Numbered from the stretch's first letter, positions 45,822 to 55,143 are shown. The stretch: DNA of 64,000 nt from CAYFSS01 sp964345975 (GCA_964345975.1 CAYFSS010000003.1:1-64000), one strand, 5' to 3'. Made by a program: numbers and translations. The notes: generated by a model not told the origin, from the sequence alone.

Positions 45822-48203
45822 ATGCACATAGTAGAAAATTCAACCTTGCATGACTTTATTCGTCTACATATCCAAGATCGTGATCGTGCGAGTTTTGGTG
45901 AAACTGAAATTGCCGCTCATATAGCAGGATTAAAACGCATCTTGGAGGTCGTGGGAATCCCGGAGCCATTTACGCTAGATGATTGGTTGCATTACGTTGC
46001 TTCTCCGAGAATCAATAACGAGGTGCTTACACCGTGGATGTCTGATTTTCAAACGTGGCTTTGGGAGGATGTCCAGAATATGGACATGGAGTCGAAGATC
46101 CTGAGGGTCAATGAGCTTGCTGCCCGTGAGGTCACTTACAGGAGTTCCAATGCTCGGACCTTACCGCCCCCTGCGTTAAAACGCGCTATCTATGGACGAT
46201 GCGGTGAAGAATCAACGTTTGTCACAGCAGCCCTTCGGTCCGTAGGCATTCCGGCTCGTCAAGTGTATGCACCTTTATGGAATCATAGCGACGACAATCA
46301 TGCCTGGGTGGAGGCTTTTGATGGTAAGAATTGGCGCTTTCTAGGCGCTTGTGAACCGGAAGCCGTCTTGGATGTGGGATGGTTTAATTTGGCAGCTTCC
46401 AGAGCGCCGTTGGTCGTGTCTCGAACTCATGTCGCAGGTTTAAGGAAATCCCGCTTTGATCTAGGTGTGAATGCAGCCGGTCAATGCTTGAGAAATGAGA
46501 GTCTTCGCTATCGAGAAGGTGCCTGGGTGAGATTCTCTATACCTACCGAAGATGAAGGTGTTTTCACGATTCACCTTTTAAACTATTCAACGCCGGCGCC
46601 ATTACTTCAAGTGGCTATGGATAGCCTCAATGAGTATGAAATTAACCTCGGTGCCGGGACCTATCTCGTGAGTTATATGACGACACACGAGCGCTATGCA
46701 GCTAATCTGGATTTAATGTCGTTAACTGATCAAACATTAGTACTTCATGCTGAATCATGGGAGATGAGTCTGCGGAATTTACCAAGGTATTGGCATGCAT
46801 CCGGTGTGAGTAGGCGACCGTCTGCTATCTCAGAAGAAGCCAGAGAACGGGGTCTAGCGATAAGAACTGATGCTGCTGCGATGAGGCAAGCAAAGGAAGA
46901 TGCACAAATTGCATTTGCTGAAACATTAGCTTCAGGTCGTAGTGAGATTGAAAGAGAAATTCTACTGCGTAGTGGAGGGAATAGCACTGAGGTTGAAAAG
47001 TTACTTGATCTTACAGGGGGAGACGAGTCGGTTCAACAGCTCCTCTTATATATACCGCAGAAAGATCTCTATGAACTCAAGGCGGAGGAATACATCCGGG
47101 AGATTCGTACGGTCATGCACTGCGCTGACGATCTTGATCCAAAAGTCAGAGCTGAAACGCTTCTTAATCCCCGAATTCATGCGGAAGTCTTTAGTCTCTT
47201 TAGAAGTGAGTTGCGGATCAAGACTAGGACACCTGATGAAATCCTGGATTGGATGATTGAACAATACCCTTTAACGCAGAAAGATATGGAGCCTTATGAA
47301 CCTCTGACAGTTCTAGCCAAACAAACTGAGTTGTCCCTACGAGATTTCACCAAACTGCTTTGCGGATATCTCCGAGCTCATGGCTATCCGGCGATCTATA
47401 GAAGTACAGGTTTAGTCGAAGTTTATGATAAAGAGTGGAAAATGCTCACAGTCGTTGAATATTCAGGTTTGAGATTGAATTCTCAGAATAGAGAATATGT
47501 CTGGCGCGTCGGTCAAAATTATCAGCTTATCAACTTTGATGTTGAGCCGCTCCCGGTGCACACAGGTCATGGAACTTGGAGTGGTGCTTCTGAAGTAATT
47601 CATGTGATTGGTAGGCAGTTTGCTGTTATAACAACTGTTCGCTTACCTAACGGAGATCAACGATCTGAGATCTTCTTTGTAAATGCAGTACCCGGCGAAG
47701 TTACGGACATTGAAATAGACTTGCCACACGTTACGTCAAATGAGCTCTTGATCGATGCTCCTTTACCATCAGAGGCAATTGTTCAAGCGTTGAACCTGAG
47801 CGATGCTGAGACCGGTTTTGCTATCTTAGCCCGAGGGGGTCATGAACCGACGGAACATGCTTTCGAAGAACTGGCACTGCTTTGGGATGGATTGAGGAGT
47901 AGGATCGATCATTTCACAGTGTACTACGATGATATGAGGGAAGGAGCGCGTGAAGCTCTGGATAGATCCCCTCGTTTCAATGCCTTGCTTGATAAGGGTC
48001 TAAATGCTGATCTTAAACCGTTAAATTATGCTGCACACTTAGAGTCCTTAGGTCGTGGTCTCTTTGTTGAACCTGAAATGCTGCCCTTAATCCTTCTTTA
48101 CGAAAGTAGAGAAAATACAATTCGTGTTCGATTTGCATTTGCAGGCTATGCCGTAGGCTTAGGAGAGACAATTCTTAATAGTCTTGAAGAGATCTTACGT
48201 TGA
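45822..48203 (+). CDS. Large transglutaminase-like protein of unknown function
   Basis: The 793 residues contain a transglutaminase-like (papain-fold) core at about 110-200: catalytic Cys in YGRCGEESTF, His in DDNHAWVEAF, and an acidic residue in LGACEPEAV. A beta-rich stretch (about 210-300), an alpha-helical middle (about 340-530) and a mixed C-terminal third follow, none of which I recognise. There is no signal peptide or membrane segment, so a cytosolic location is likely; this differs from the exported bacterial transglutaminase-like proteins. The ATG at 45822 has AGGAG six bases upstream, preferred to 45792. It stands alone, divergent from cutC. Whether it is a protease, cross-linker or binding protein is open. 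Confidence 0.8.
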   Translation: MHIVENSTLHDFIRLHIQDRDRASFGETEIAAHIAGLKRILEVVGIPEPFTLDDWLHYVASPRINNEVLTPWMSDFQTWLWEDVQNMDMESKILRVNELAAREVTYRSSNARTLPPPALKRAIYGRCGEESTFVTAALRSVGIPARQVYAPLWNHSDDNHAWVEAFDGKNWRFLGACEPEAVLDVGWFNLAASRAPLVVSRTHVAGLRKSRFDLGVNAAGQCLRNESLRYREGAWVRFSIPTEDEGVFTIHLLNYSTPAPLLQVAMDSLNEYEINLGAGTYLVSYMTTHERYAANLDLMSLTDQTLVLHAESWEMSLRNLPRYWHASGVSRRPSAISEEARERGLAIRTDAAAMRQAKEDAQIAFAETLASGRSEIEREILLRSGGNSTEVEKLLDLTGGDESVQQLLLYIPQKDLYELKAEEYIREIRTVMHCADDLDPKVRAETLLNPRIHAEVFSLFRSELRIKTRTPDEILDWMIEQYPLTQKDMEPYEPLTVLAKQTELSLRDFTKLLCGYLRAHGYPAIYRSTGLVEVYDKEWKMLTVVEYSGLRLNSQNREYVWRVGQNYQLINFDVEPLPVHTGHGTWSGASEVIHVIGRQFAVITTVRLPNGDQRSEIFFVNAVPGEVTDIEIDLPHVTSNELLIDAPLPSEAIVQALNLSDAETGFAILARGGHEPTEHAFEELALLWDGLRSRIDHFTVYYDDMREGAREALDRSPRFNALLDKGLNADLKPLNYAAHLESLGRGLFVEPEMLPLILLYESRENTIRVRFAFAGYAVGLGETILNSLEEILR

Positions 48204-48365
48204 TTACAAGTTATCTCTGTCAATTCCGTTAAGAAACAAGACGAATGATTATTAAAAGCAACTAAAAATTCATTTGTTCTTTTCGTGAACGTGTTAGTTG
48301 CACTATACTAGTACGAAGTGTTATACACGATTTCAAAGGATACTTTGTAAGGATGGAGGCAATTA

Positions 48366-50339
48366 ATGAAGAAGCTACTAGCTAGCGTACTGGTGATGGC
48401 GATGCTCGTTTCGTTTGGAATGGGTGCAGCTACTCTGGTCGCAGAAGAACTAACGTCAGCCTCAAATACGCTGACGCTCGCGTCTGCTGCGACAGTTGAA
48501 ACCATGGACTATGTCCTTTCAGCTAAGACCAGCGACCACGAAATCAATGCAAACCTCGTAGACGGATTGCTTGAGCATGATTCGTACGGCCACCTGGTCG
48601 GCGCACTCGCTGAGAGTTGGGAACCGAATGAAGATGCAACGGTATGGACATTCCACCTCAAAGAAGATATTTGGTGGATGAACTCCAACCGTGAACCTTA
48701 TGACACAGTTAAGGCTGATGACTTTGTAACAGGTCTTCGTCATGGTGCTGAGTTTGGTTCAGAGACTTCATGGCTCCTCATGGGTGTCGTTGAAGGTTAT
48801 TCAGAGTATCTCGCAAGTGATTTCTCCGATGAAGCTTTCGAGTCTGTCGGTGTCAAAGCTATTGATGACCTAACCCTCGAGTACACACTCGAAGTACCGG
48901 TTCCTTATTTTGATACGATGACGACTTATACAGTCCTTTATCCGATCAACCGTGAGTTCCTCGAAGGTCGCGGCGAAGGTTGTGTCCTCGGTTCTCCTGA
49001 TCAAGAAAACTGCGCATTCGGAAACCTTGAGTTCGATAACATCCTCTACAACGGTGGTTTCTATCTCACGAAGAACGACGATAAGTCCGTTATCGAATGG
49101 GAAAAGAACGAAGACTATTGGGATGCTGAGAATGTTTACTTTGACACTGTTACCTACATCTATGATGACGGTGCAGATCCTTACTCACTCATCAATGGTT
49201 TTGAATCCGGCACATATCCTCAGGCTGCTCTAAGAACAACTTGGGAAGATTATGACAGCTACCTCGAGAAGTACGCCGATAACGCTTACTTCCAGCTTCC
49301 TAACAACACGGTATTCGGTGTTGTGTTTAACTTCAATCGTCAGTCGTTCAATGAAACAAACTACGCTGAAGACGAAACACTCCGTCAAAATACTCGTGAC
49401 GCTGTTCTAAATGAAAACTTCCGTAAGGCACTCCGTGCTTCATATGACATCGTTGCTGCCCTTGCCGTTTCCGCTCCGGAAGAACTGGCAGAGCAATCAA
49501 CCCGCCATATCAATAACTTCCCCGGTGCCGGTACAACCTCAGACGGTCGCCTCTATCATGACCTTGTCAACGCTGCTTACACAGAGATGACAGGTGAAGA
49601 AGTTGACCTCAATGATGGTGGTTCAGTCTGGCTCAGCAAAGAAGATGCTCTTGCGTACATCGAAGCTGCAAAGGAAGACGGAATTGAATTCCCTGTTCAC
49701 CTCGATATGCTCGTCCCCGAAACTTCTGACAGTCTCGTAAAGCGTGCACAGTCCATGAAGAAGTCTATTGAAGACAACACGGATGGTCAGATCGTCCTCG
49801 AACTCGTCATGCGTAGCATGGATACCGTTCAGAACATCGCTTACCGTGAAACCGATCCTGCAAAGATGGATTACGATATTTCAACCTTCACCGGTTGGGG
49901 TCCTGACTATGGTGATCCTAAGTCCTTTGTTGATATCTGGTCAGCTACCACCGGTTACTACATGGCTTCTTCCGGTCTCGGTACCACGCTCGTCGATGCA
50001 GATGGTGAAGAAGTCATCGTCGATGAAGAAATCAAAGAGATCGTCGGTCTCATGGAGTACGAACAGTTCTACCGTGAAGCTGATGCAATCACCGATGATA
50101 TGGATCTTCGCTATGAAACCTTCGCCAAGGCTGATGCTAAGCTGATCGAGAAAGCATTCTATATCCCGACAAGCCAGCAGACCCGTGGTCAGGTTGTTTC
50201 CTACTATGTTCCGTTCTCTAACATCTATGCCGACTACGGTGTTTCAGATCTTAAGTTCAAGGGTATCCGTCTCCAAGAAGAGATCGTAACTGTTGAGCAA
50301 AGAGATGCAGCAACCGAAGATTGGTACAGTAAGCGCTAA
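48366..50339 (+). CDS. Oligopeptide ABC transporter substrate-binding protein (OppA/AmiA-like)
   Basis: Extracytoplasmic peptide-binding protein of SBP family 5. The 657 residues start with a signal peptide (MKK, hydrophobic core to about residue 22, then ATLVAEE) that has no lipobox cysteine. Family features include NLVDGLLEHDSYG, LAESWEPNEDATVWTFHL and WMNSNREPYDTVKADDFVTG. The length is close to AmiA of streptococci (659), longer than the 540 of most OppA. GGAGG precedes the ATG. A TATACT at 48304-48309 may be the -10. The gene is followed by an intrinsic terminator, so it is probably made in excess over the transport genes. Confidence 0.93.
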   Translation: MKKLLASVLVMAMLVSFGMGAATLVAEELTSASNTLTLASAATVETMDYVLSAKTSDHEINANLVDGLLEHDSYGHLVGALAESWEPNEDATVWTFHLKEDIWWMNSNREPYDTVKADDFVTGLRHGAEFGSETSWLLMGVVEGYSEYLASDFSDEAFESVGVKAIDDLTLEYTLEVPVPYFDTMTTYTVLYPINREFLEGRGEGCVLGSPDQENCAFGNLEFDNILYNGGFYLTKNDDKSVIEWEKNEDYWDAENVYFDTVTYIYDDGADPYSLINGFESGTYPQAALRTTWEDYDSYLEKYADNAYFQLPNNTVFGVVFNFNRQSFNETNYAEDETLRQNTRDAVLNENFRKALRASYDIVAALAVSAPEELAEQSTRHINNFPGAGTTSDGRLYHDLVNAAYTEMTGEEVDLNDGGSVWLSKEDALAYIEAAKEDGIEFPVHLDMLVPETSDSLVKRAQSMKKSIEDNTDGQIVLELVMRSMDTVQNIAYRETDPAKMDYDISTFTGWGPDYGDPKSFVDIWSATTGYYMASSGLGTTLVDADGEEVIVDEEIKEIVGLMEYEQFYREADAITDDMDLRYETFAKADAKLIEKAFYIPTSQQTRGQVVSYYVPFSNIYADYGVSDLKFKGIRLQEEIVTVEQRDAATEDWYSKR

Positions 50340-50374
50340 TTTCGTTGTAAAAACTTAGCGCGGATTTCAAAAAG

Positions 50375-50405
50375 CGGGGTTGGCGTTTCGCCAGCCCCGT
50401 TTCTA
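50375..50405 (+). terminator. Terminator/attenuator between the binding-protein gene and the permease genes
   Basis: Arms CGGGGTTGGCG (50375-50385) and CGCCAGCCCCG (50389-50399) pair over 11 bp with one wobble, loop TTT, then TTTCT. Partial read-through would lower transport-gene expression relative to the binding protein, a usual arrangement in peptide transporters. Confidence 0.85.
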
Positions 50406-50476
50406 TGGTATTTTAGATAGTGATTCTTTCTTCTAGCTCTATTTTATCCGCGTTGTAGTTGAGGAGTGTTTAGTCT

Positions 50477-51967
50477 ATGGGCAGGTATATTCTTGTAAGA
50501 ATACTGAAATCGCTTTTGTCCATCGCAATCGTCGTATCGGTGGTTGTCGTTATGGTGTACAAATTAGTTCCTACGTCGAAAGTTTTTGAGAATGACGAGG
50601 GATATCGTAAACTCAAAGCGAATCAGAAATACGTTTATAGTTTGAGTAAACTCGAGAATCTCGGCTATCTCGACTACCTTACTGCAGGTGAGATGTTTGC
50701 GAATGAGTCCGAAGCTTCATTTCAAGATCACAGACCCGGTGATGAAGAATACGATCGTGTTCTCCAGGTATACCGTGATAAAGGCTACACAGTCGAAGAA
50801 TTGACGCAGAACGATGATCTCCGCGGTACTTGGATTGCCTATCGTTATTACAATGTCTTTGAGCTCATCGGAGGCTTTTTCTCGCGACTCATCGTTATTG
50901 ATAACCCCAACGCCATTCAGGACCCAAATAATCCCGATATGGAGAGAGGTTATAGTTGGGAGAAAGATCATAACGGTAATTACGCACTTACCTGTGAAGG
51001 TTGCACGAACCTGTACCAGATCTATTTCAACAATAAATTCCCTTTCATTCACCAGAATGCTGTAAAGCTGTACTTCGGTGAATCTTATCCGACGCATTCC
51101 GGTGTCCATACCATGGACGTCATCAGTCGCGGACAAGGGCGTACAGTACGCGTCGAACAAACGTTCCCAACCGGCGAAGTACTGGAAATTCCTATTGATC
51201 AGCACACGCGACAATACAAGTTCCAACCGGATCGTTTGGATGTCAATAAGTATGGTGATAGCCATTATGCAACGACAGGAAGTTTCTACGAATCACCCTC
51301 AATGATCGGGACCTCGTATATCTTCGGCATTCTGTCATTGATCTTAGCGTATTTGTTCGCTTTGCCGGCAGGTCTAGCCATGGCGCGTAAGAAGGGTTTG
51401 TGGGTCGATAAGATTGGTATTGCATACATCAACTTGATCTTGGCGTTGCCATCGCTGGCACTCATCTTCTTCATTAAATATGCAGGCTTTGGTTTCGGAC
51501 TTCCTGATAAGTTCCCTGAATTGGGTTTCAATAATATCAAGTCTTATATCATGCCCCTATTGGCTTTAACGATCATGAATACCCCAGGAATTATGATGTG
51601 GATCCGTCGCTATATGGTTGACCAAGAAAGTGCGGACTACGTCAAGTTTGCAAGATCTAAGGGCTTGACCGATAAAGAGATTTCAAAGCGTCATATCCTG
51701 AAGAATGCCATTATTCCGATCATTAATGGTCTACCGTCATCGGTCATTCTGGCTATTAGTGGAGCTATCGTCACGGAGTCAATGTTTGCCGTTCCGGGCA
51801 TGGGTAAGATGTTGCCTGATGCGATCAATGGAGCCAATAACAATATGGTCATTACCCTGACCTTCATCTTTACGTCGCTAGCGGTCTTCTCTGTATTCCT
51901 TGGTGACCTACTCATGACCGTCGTCGATCCTCGAATCTCGCTTGATATCAAGGAAGGAGTACGCTAA
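50477..51967 (+). CDS. Oligopeptide ABC transporter permease, long AmiC-like form
   Basis: Inner-membrane permease of the OppB family. The 496 residues are far above the 305-320 of ordinary OppB and match streptococcal AmiC (498). A first helix (about 10-30) is followed by some 240 extracytoplasmic residues, then the five-helix BPD_transp_1 core from about residue 275, with the EAA loop in YVKFARSKGLTDKEISKRHI cut short here as YVKFARSKGLTDKE. The loop has a CxxC pair, Cys173 and Cys176. The ATG follows GAGGAG. The second permease gene starts two bases after the stop. Confidence 0.93.
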   Translation: MGRYILVRILKSLLSIAIVVSVVVVMVYKLVPTSKVFENDEGYRKLKANQKYVYSLSKLENLGYLDYLTAGEMFANESEASFQDHRPGDEEYDRVLQVYRDKGYTVEELTQNDDLRGTWIAYRYYNVFELIGGFFSRLIVIDNPNAIQDPNNPDMERGYSWEKDHNGNYALTCEGCTNLYQIYFNNKFPFIHQNAVKLYFGESYPTHSGVHTMDVISRGQGRTVRVEQTFPTGEVLEIPIDQHTRQYKFQPDRLDVNKYGDSHYATTGSFYESPSMIGTSYIFGILSLILAYLFALPAGLAMARKKGLWVDKIGIAYINLILALPSLALIFFIKYAGFGFGLPDKFPELGFNNIKSYIMPLLALTIMNTPGIMMWIRRYMVDQESADYVKFARSKGLTDKEISKRHILKNAIIPIINGLPSSVILAISGAIVTESMFAVPGMGKMLPDAINGANNNMVITLTFIFTSLAVFSVFLGDLLMTVVDPRISLDIKEGVR

Positions 51968-51969
51968 AC

Positions 51970-52989
51970 ATGACAAATACGAATTATCCAGGACCTGTGG
52001 GGATGCAAGGTGAACCTAAAGGTATCGTCAAACATGACCCGGCTAATGTCCCTGAAATAGATCCGGCAATCGAAAAAGAAATGTTTGAAGCTGCGGAATT
52101 TGATGCTACTGCTTCAGAGCATATATCGACTCCCGTGTATTCTTATTGGCAGAGCGTCAGACGCCGCTTCTTCCAGTCTAAAATTGCTATCCTCATGTTG
52201 ATTGTCTTTGCGGTCATTGTCTTAATGTCGCTCATCCATCCTGAGATCTCGGGCTATGATCACATGAATGCGGAACACATTAACGATAAGTCTCAGTGGT
52301 TCTTGCGTCCTTCCGTTGACCATCCTTTCGGGACGGACGATATTGGCCGAGACATGTTCTCACTCGTATGGGCAGGAGCTCGCACCAGTCTCTTTATTTC
52401 CTTCACGGCTACGATCATCACCGTCGTAATCGGTGTTTTGGTAGGTATGTGGTGGGGCTTTTCTAAGCGAGTCGACGCCATCATGATCGAGGTCTACAAC
52501 GTTGTTTCCAACATACCGTTCACCTTAATCGTCATGATCTTGAGCTTTGCCCTTGGAGGCGGTGTTTGGCAATTGATCTTTGCCCTATCGTGTACGTCAT
52601 GGGTAGGAACAGCCTACTTTGTCCGAGTCCAGGTTATGATCCGTCGCGATCGAGAGTACAACCTAGCTTCGAAGTGTCTTGGATCTTCAAACTGGACAAT
52701 TATCAAGAACAATATTTTCCCTTATCTTATCTCCGTCCTTGTCACCGTTATTTCTCGTAATGTCCCGTCCTTTATCTCGTATGAGGTCTTCCTAAGTTTC
52801 ATCGGTGTTGGACTTTCCGAGAGAATTGCTTCCTTGGGTCGCGTGGTTCAAACGAGCTCCAAGCACATGCAGTCTGCGCCATACCTCTTCATCATCCCGC
52901 TCACGGTAACTGCGCTTATTTCAATCTCGCTCTACTTGATTGGTCAGACACTCGCCGATGCAAGTGATCCGCGCAATCACATGCTGTAG
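51970..52989 (+). CDS. Oligopeptide ABC transporter permease (OppC/AmiD-like)
   Basis: Second permease of the peptide transporter, partner of the gene just upstream. The 339 residues have a cytosolic N-terminal tail of about 65 residues, a first membrane helix near 70-90, an OppC_N region ending in HPFGTDDIGRDMFS, then the BPD_transp_1 core with the EAA loop (LASKCLGSSNWTIIKNNIFP). The tail accounts for the excess over AmiD (308). The stop is followed after 11 bases by the first ATPase gene, with GGGAGGA between. Confidence 0.94.
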   Translation: MTNTNYPGPVGMQGEPKGIVKHDPANVPEIDPAIEKEMFEAAEFDATASEHISTPVYSYWQSVRRRFFQSKIAILMLIVFAVIVLMSLIHPEISGYDHMNAEHINDKSQWFLRPSVDHPFGTDDIGRDMFSLVWAGARTSLFISFTATIITVVIGVLVGMWWGFSKRVDAIMIEVYNVVSNIPFTLIVMILSFALGGGVWQLIFALSCTSWVGTAYFVRVQVMIRRDREYNLASKCLGSSNWTIIKNNIFPYLISVLVTVISRNVPSFISYEVFLSFIGVGLSERIASLGRVVQTSSKHMQSAPYLFIIPLTVTALISISLYLIGQTLADASDPRNHML

Positions 52990-53000
52990 GGAGGACTTCT

Positions 53001-54080
53001 ATGACACAACTCAATCAAGATAAATATATTCTTCAAGTTAAAGACCTCGAGGTTAAATTCCAGGTCCGAGACAGGGAGCTTACAGCTATTCGCAATGTTT
53101 CCATGGACTTCGAACGCAACAAGGTTGTTGCTATTGTCGGTGAATCCGGCTCCGGTAAATCAGTCTTTACAAAGACCTTCTCCGGTATGCTCGATAACAA
53201 TGGTCGAGTATCAAACGGTGAAATCTGGTTTGAAGGTCAGAACTTAGCTAATCTGAAGCGTAACAAAGATTGGTTACCCATCCGTGGTAAGAAAATTGCA
53301 ACCATTTTCCAGGACCCGCTGACTTCACTGAATCCTGTACGCACCATCGGTTATCAGATATCTGAAGTTATCGTGAAGCACCAAGGCAAGAGCAAGGGTG
53401 AAGCGAAAGAAATGGCGATCGACCTCATGCGTCGTGTCGGCCTAAGCAAGCCTGAACAACGTTACAATGAGTATCCCTTCCAATATTCCGGCGGTATGCG
53501 CCAACGTATTGTCATCGCCATCGCCTTGGCTTGTCGTCCTAAGATCCTTATTTGTGACGAGCCCACGACTGCGCTTGATGTAACAACGCAGGCTCAAATC
53601 ATTGCCCTTATCAAGGAACTCGGTGAAGAGTACGGCTTCACAACGATCTACATCACGCATGACTTGGGAGTTGTTGCGAATGTCGCCGATATTGTAGCCG
53701 TCATGTACGGTGGTCAGATCATCGAATACGGGACCGTTGAAGAGATCTTCTATGACCCACGACATCCTTATACATGGGGGCTCCTCTCGTCGTTACCTCA
53801 ACTTGGTAATCCTCACGAGCCGCTGTATGCAATTCCGGGTACGCCACCATCTCTGTTTGAGAAGATCTCAGGTGACAGCTTCGCACCCCGAAGTGAGCAT
53901 GCTTTGAAGATTGACTTCGAAGAGGAACCGCCAATGTTCCAAGTCTCCGACACACACTTTGCAAAGACTTGGCTCTTGGATCCGCGTGCACCGAAGGTTG
54001 AGAAGCCTGTTATCATCCGTGATCTCCACGAGAAGTTAAAATATCTGAGTTCGCAGGGAGGAGTTTATAGTGATATCTAA
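53001..54080 (+). CDS. Oligopeptide ABC transporter ATP-binding protein (OppD/AmiE-like)
   Basis: First of two nucleotide-binding subunits that pair in the transporter. The 359 residues carry Walker A GESGSGKS near 47-54, Q-loop IFQDPLTSLNPV, the signature YSGGMRQR, Walker B ILICDEPTTALDV, H-loop ITHDLG, and the C-terminal oligo_HPY extension (PHEPLYAIPGTPPSL region). OppD-type proteins usually have a cysteine cluster in that extension that binds an iron-sulfur cluster; I see none here. It overlaps the next gene by 11 bases. Confidence 0.95.
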   Translation: MTQLNQDKYILQVKDLEVKFQVRDRELTAIRNVSMDFERNKVVAIVGESGSGKSVFTKTFSGMLDNNGRVSNGEIWFEGQNLANLKRNKDWLPIRGKKIATIFQDPLTSLNPVRTIGYQISEVIVKHQGKSKGEAKEMAIDLMRRVGLSKPEQRYNEYPFQYSGGMRQRIVIAIALACRPKILICDEPTTALDVTTQAQIIALIKELGEEYGFTTIYITHDLGVVANVADIVAVMYGGQIIEYGTVEEIFYDPRHPYTWGLLSSLPQLGNPHEPLYAIPGTPPSLFEKISGDSFAPRSEHALKIDFEEEPPMFQVSDTHFAKTWLLDPRAPKVEKPVIIRDLHEKLKYLSSQGGVYSDI

Positions 54081-55047
54081 GAATGAAGAACGCGAGGTCC
54101 TCCTCGAAGTCAATAATCTCAACGTCACGTTTGAAGCCGGCAAGAAGATTGTCGAAGCCGTCAAAGATGCCAGCTTCAAGATCTACCGTGGTGAAACGTT
54201 CGCCCTCGTCGGTGAATCAGGCTCCGGTAAGACAACGATTGGGCGGTCGATCATTCGTCTGAATTCAACGCAAGGTGGAGATATCATCTTCAAGGGTAAG
54301 AAGATCAACAAGAATCTTTCCAAATCTGAAGCTCGCCAACTCGTGCGTGAGGTGCAAATGATATTCCAAGATCCTGCTGCTTCACTCAACGAGCGTGTTA
54401 CGGTTGACCACTGTGTCGCTGAGGGTATCGATAATTTCCATCTCTATGAAAACAAGGAGGATCGTGCAAGGAAGGTCGATGAGACCTTGGAGGCAGTGGG
54501 TCTTCTCCCGGAGCATAAGTCTCGTTATCCTCACGAGTTCTCCGGGGGTCAGCGTCAGCGTATCGGGATCGCTAGGGCGATTATCATGGAACCGGAATTT
54601 ATCATCGCTGATGAGCCTATTTCCGCACTTGATGTTTCCATTCGCGCCCAGGTCATGAACCTCTTGAATACGTTCAAAGAAGAGCGTGGCTTGACCTATC
54701 TCTTCATCGCCCATGACCTTTCCGTCGTGCGTTATTTCTCCGATCGGATCGCTGTTATTCGTGAAGGTGAGATTGTTGAGGTCGCTGAGACCGATGAACT
54801 CTTTGCCCATCCACTCCATCCTTATACGCTCTCACTCTTGCAGTCAGTCCCGGTTCCGGATCCTCAGATTGAGAAGTCTAAGAGTCTCATTACCTATGAA
54901 CCGAAGGTCTACGGTCCGAATGAGACATTAGAACTACAGGAAGTCGTCCCGGGTCATTATGTTTATTGCACGAAGGACGAGCTCACTCACTATCATGAGC
55001 GCTACGAACGTCTCCAACAATCTCGTATTTCTAACCCCATCTATTAG
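54070..55047 (+). CDS. Oligopeptide ABC transporter ATP-binding protein (OppF/AmiF-like)
   Basis: Second ATPase subunit. The 325 residues carry Walker A GESGSGKT near 53-60, Q-loop IFQDPAASLNERV, signature FSGGQRQR, Walker B FIIADEPISALDV, H-loop IAHDLS, and a short C-terminal oligo_HPY domain. The GTG start lies inside the preceding gene, after GGGAGGAG. With the four genes upstream it completes a substrate-binding, permease, permease, ATPase, ATPase operon. A strong palindromic terminator follows. Confidence 0.95.
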   Translation: MISKNEEREVLLEVNNLNVTFEAGKKIVEAVKDASFKIYRGETFALVGESGSGKTTIGRSIIRLNSTQGGDIIFKGKKINKNLSKSEARQLVREVQMIFQDPAASLNERVTVDHCVAEGIDNFHLYENKEDRARKVDETLEAVGLLPEHKSRYPHEFSGGQRQRIGIARAIIMEPEFIIADEPISALDVSIRAQVMNLLNTFKEERGLTYLFIAHDLSVVRYFSDRIAVIREGEIVEVAETDELFAHPLHPYTLSLLQSVPVPDPQIEKSKSLITYEPKVYGPNETLELQEVVPGHYVYCTKDELTHYHERYERLQQSRISNPIY

Positions 55048-55088
55048 TCTCAAAAAGCCCACACAGGTTTAACCCTTTAAGGCAGAAG

Positions 55089-55123
55089 AAAGCTCGTATG
55101 CACTGCAGTGCATACGAGCTTTT
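55089..55123 (+). terminator. Terminator of the peptide transporter operon
   Basis: A perfect 34-bp palindrome (55089-55122) formed by AAAGCTCGTATGCACTG and its reverse complement, then TTTTG on the plus strand. On the minus strand the flank reads TTCTTCT, so it may stop transcripts from both sides; the lipoprotein gene on the minus strand ends 21 bases away. Confidence 0.85.
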
Positions 55124-55143
55124 GTTAACGAAGGCTGGATTAA

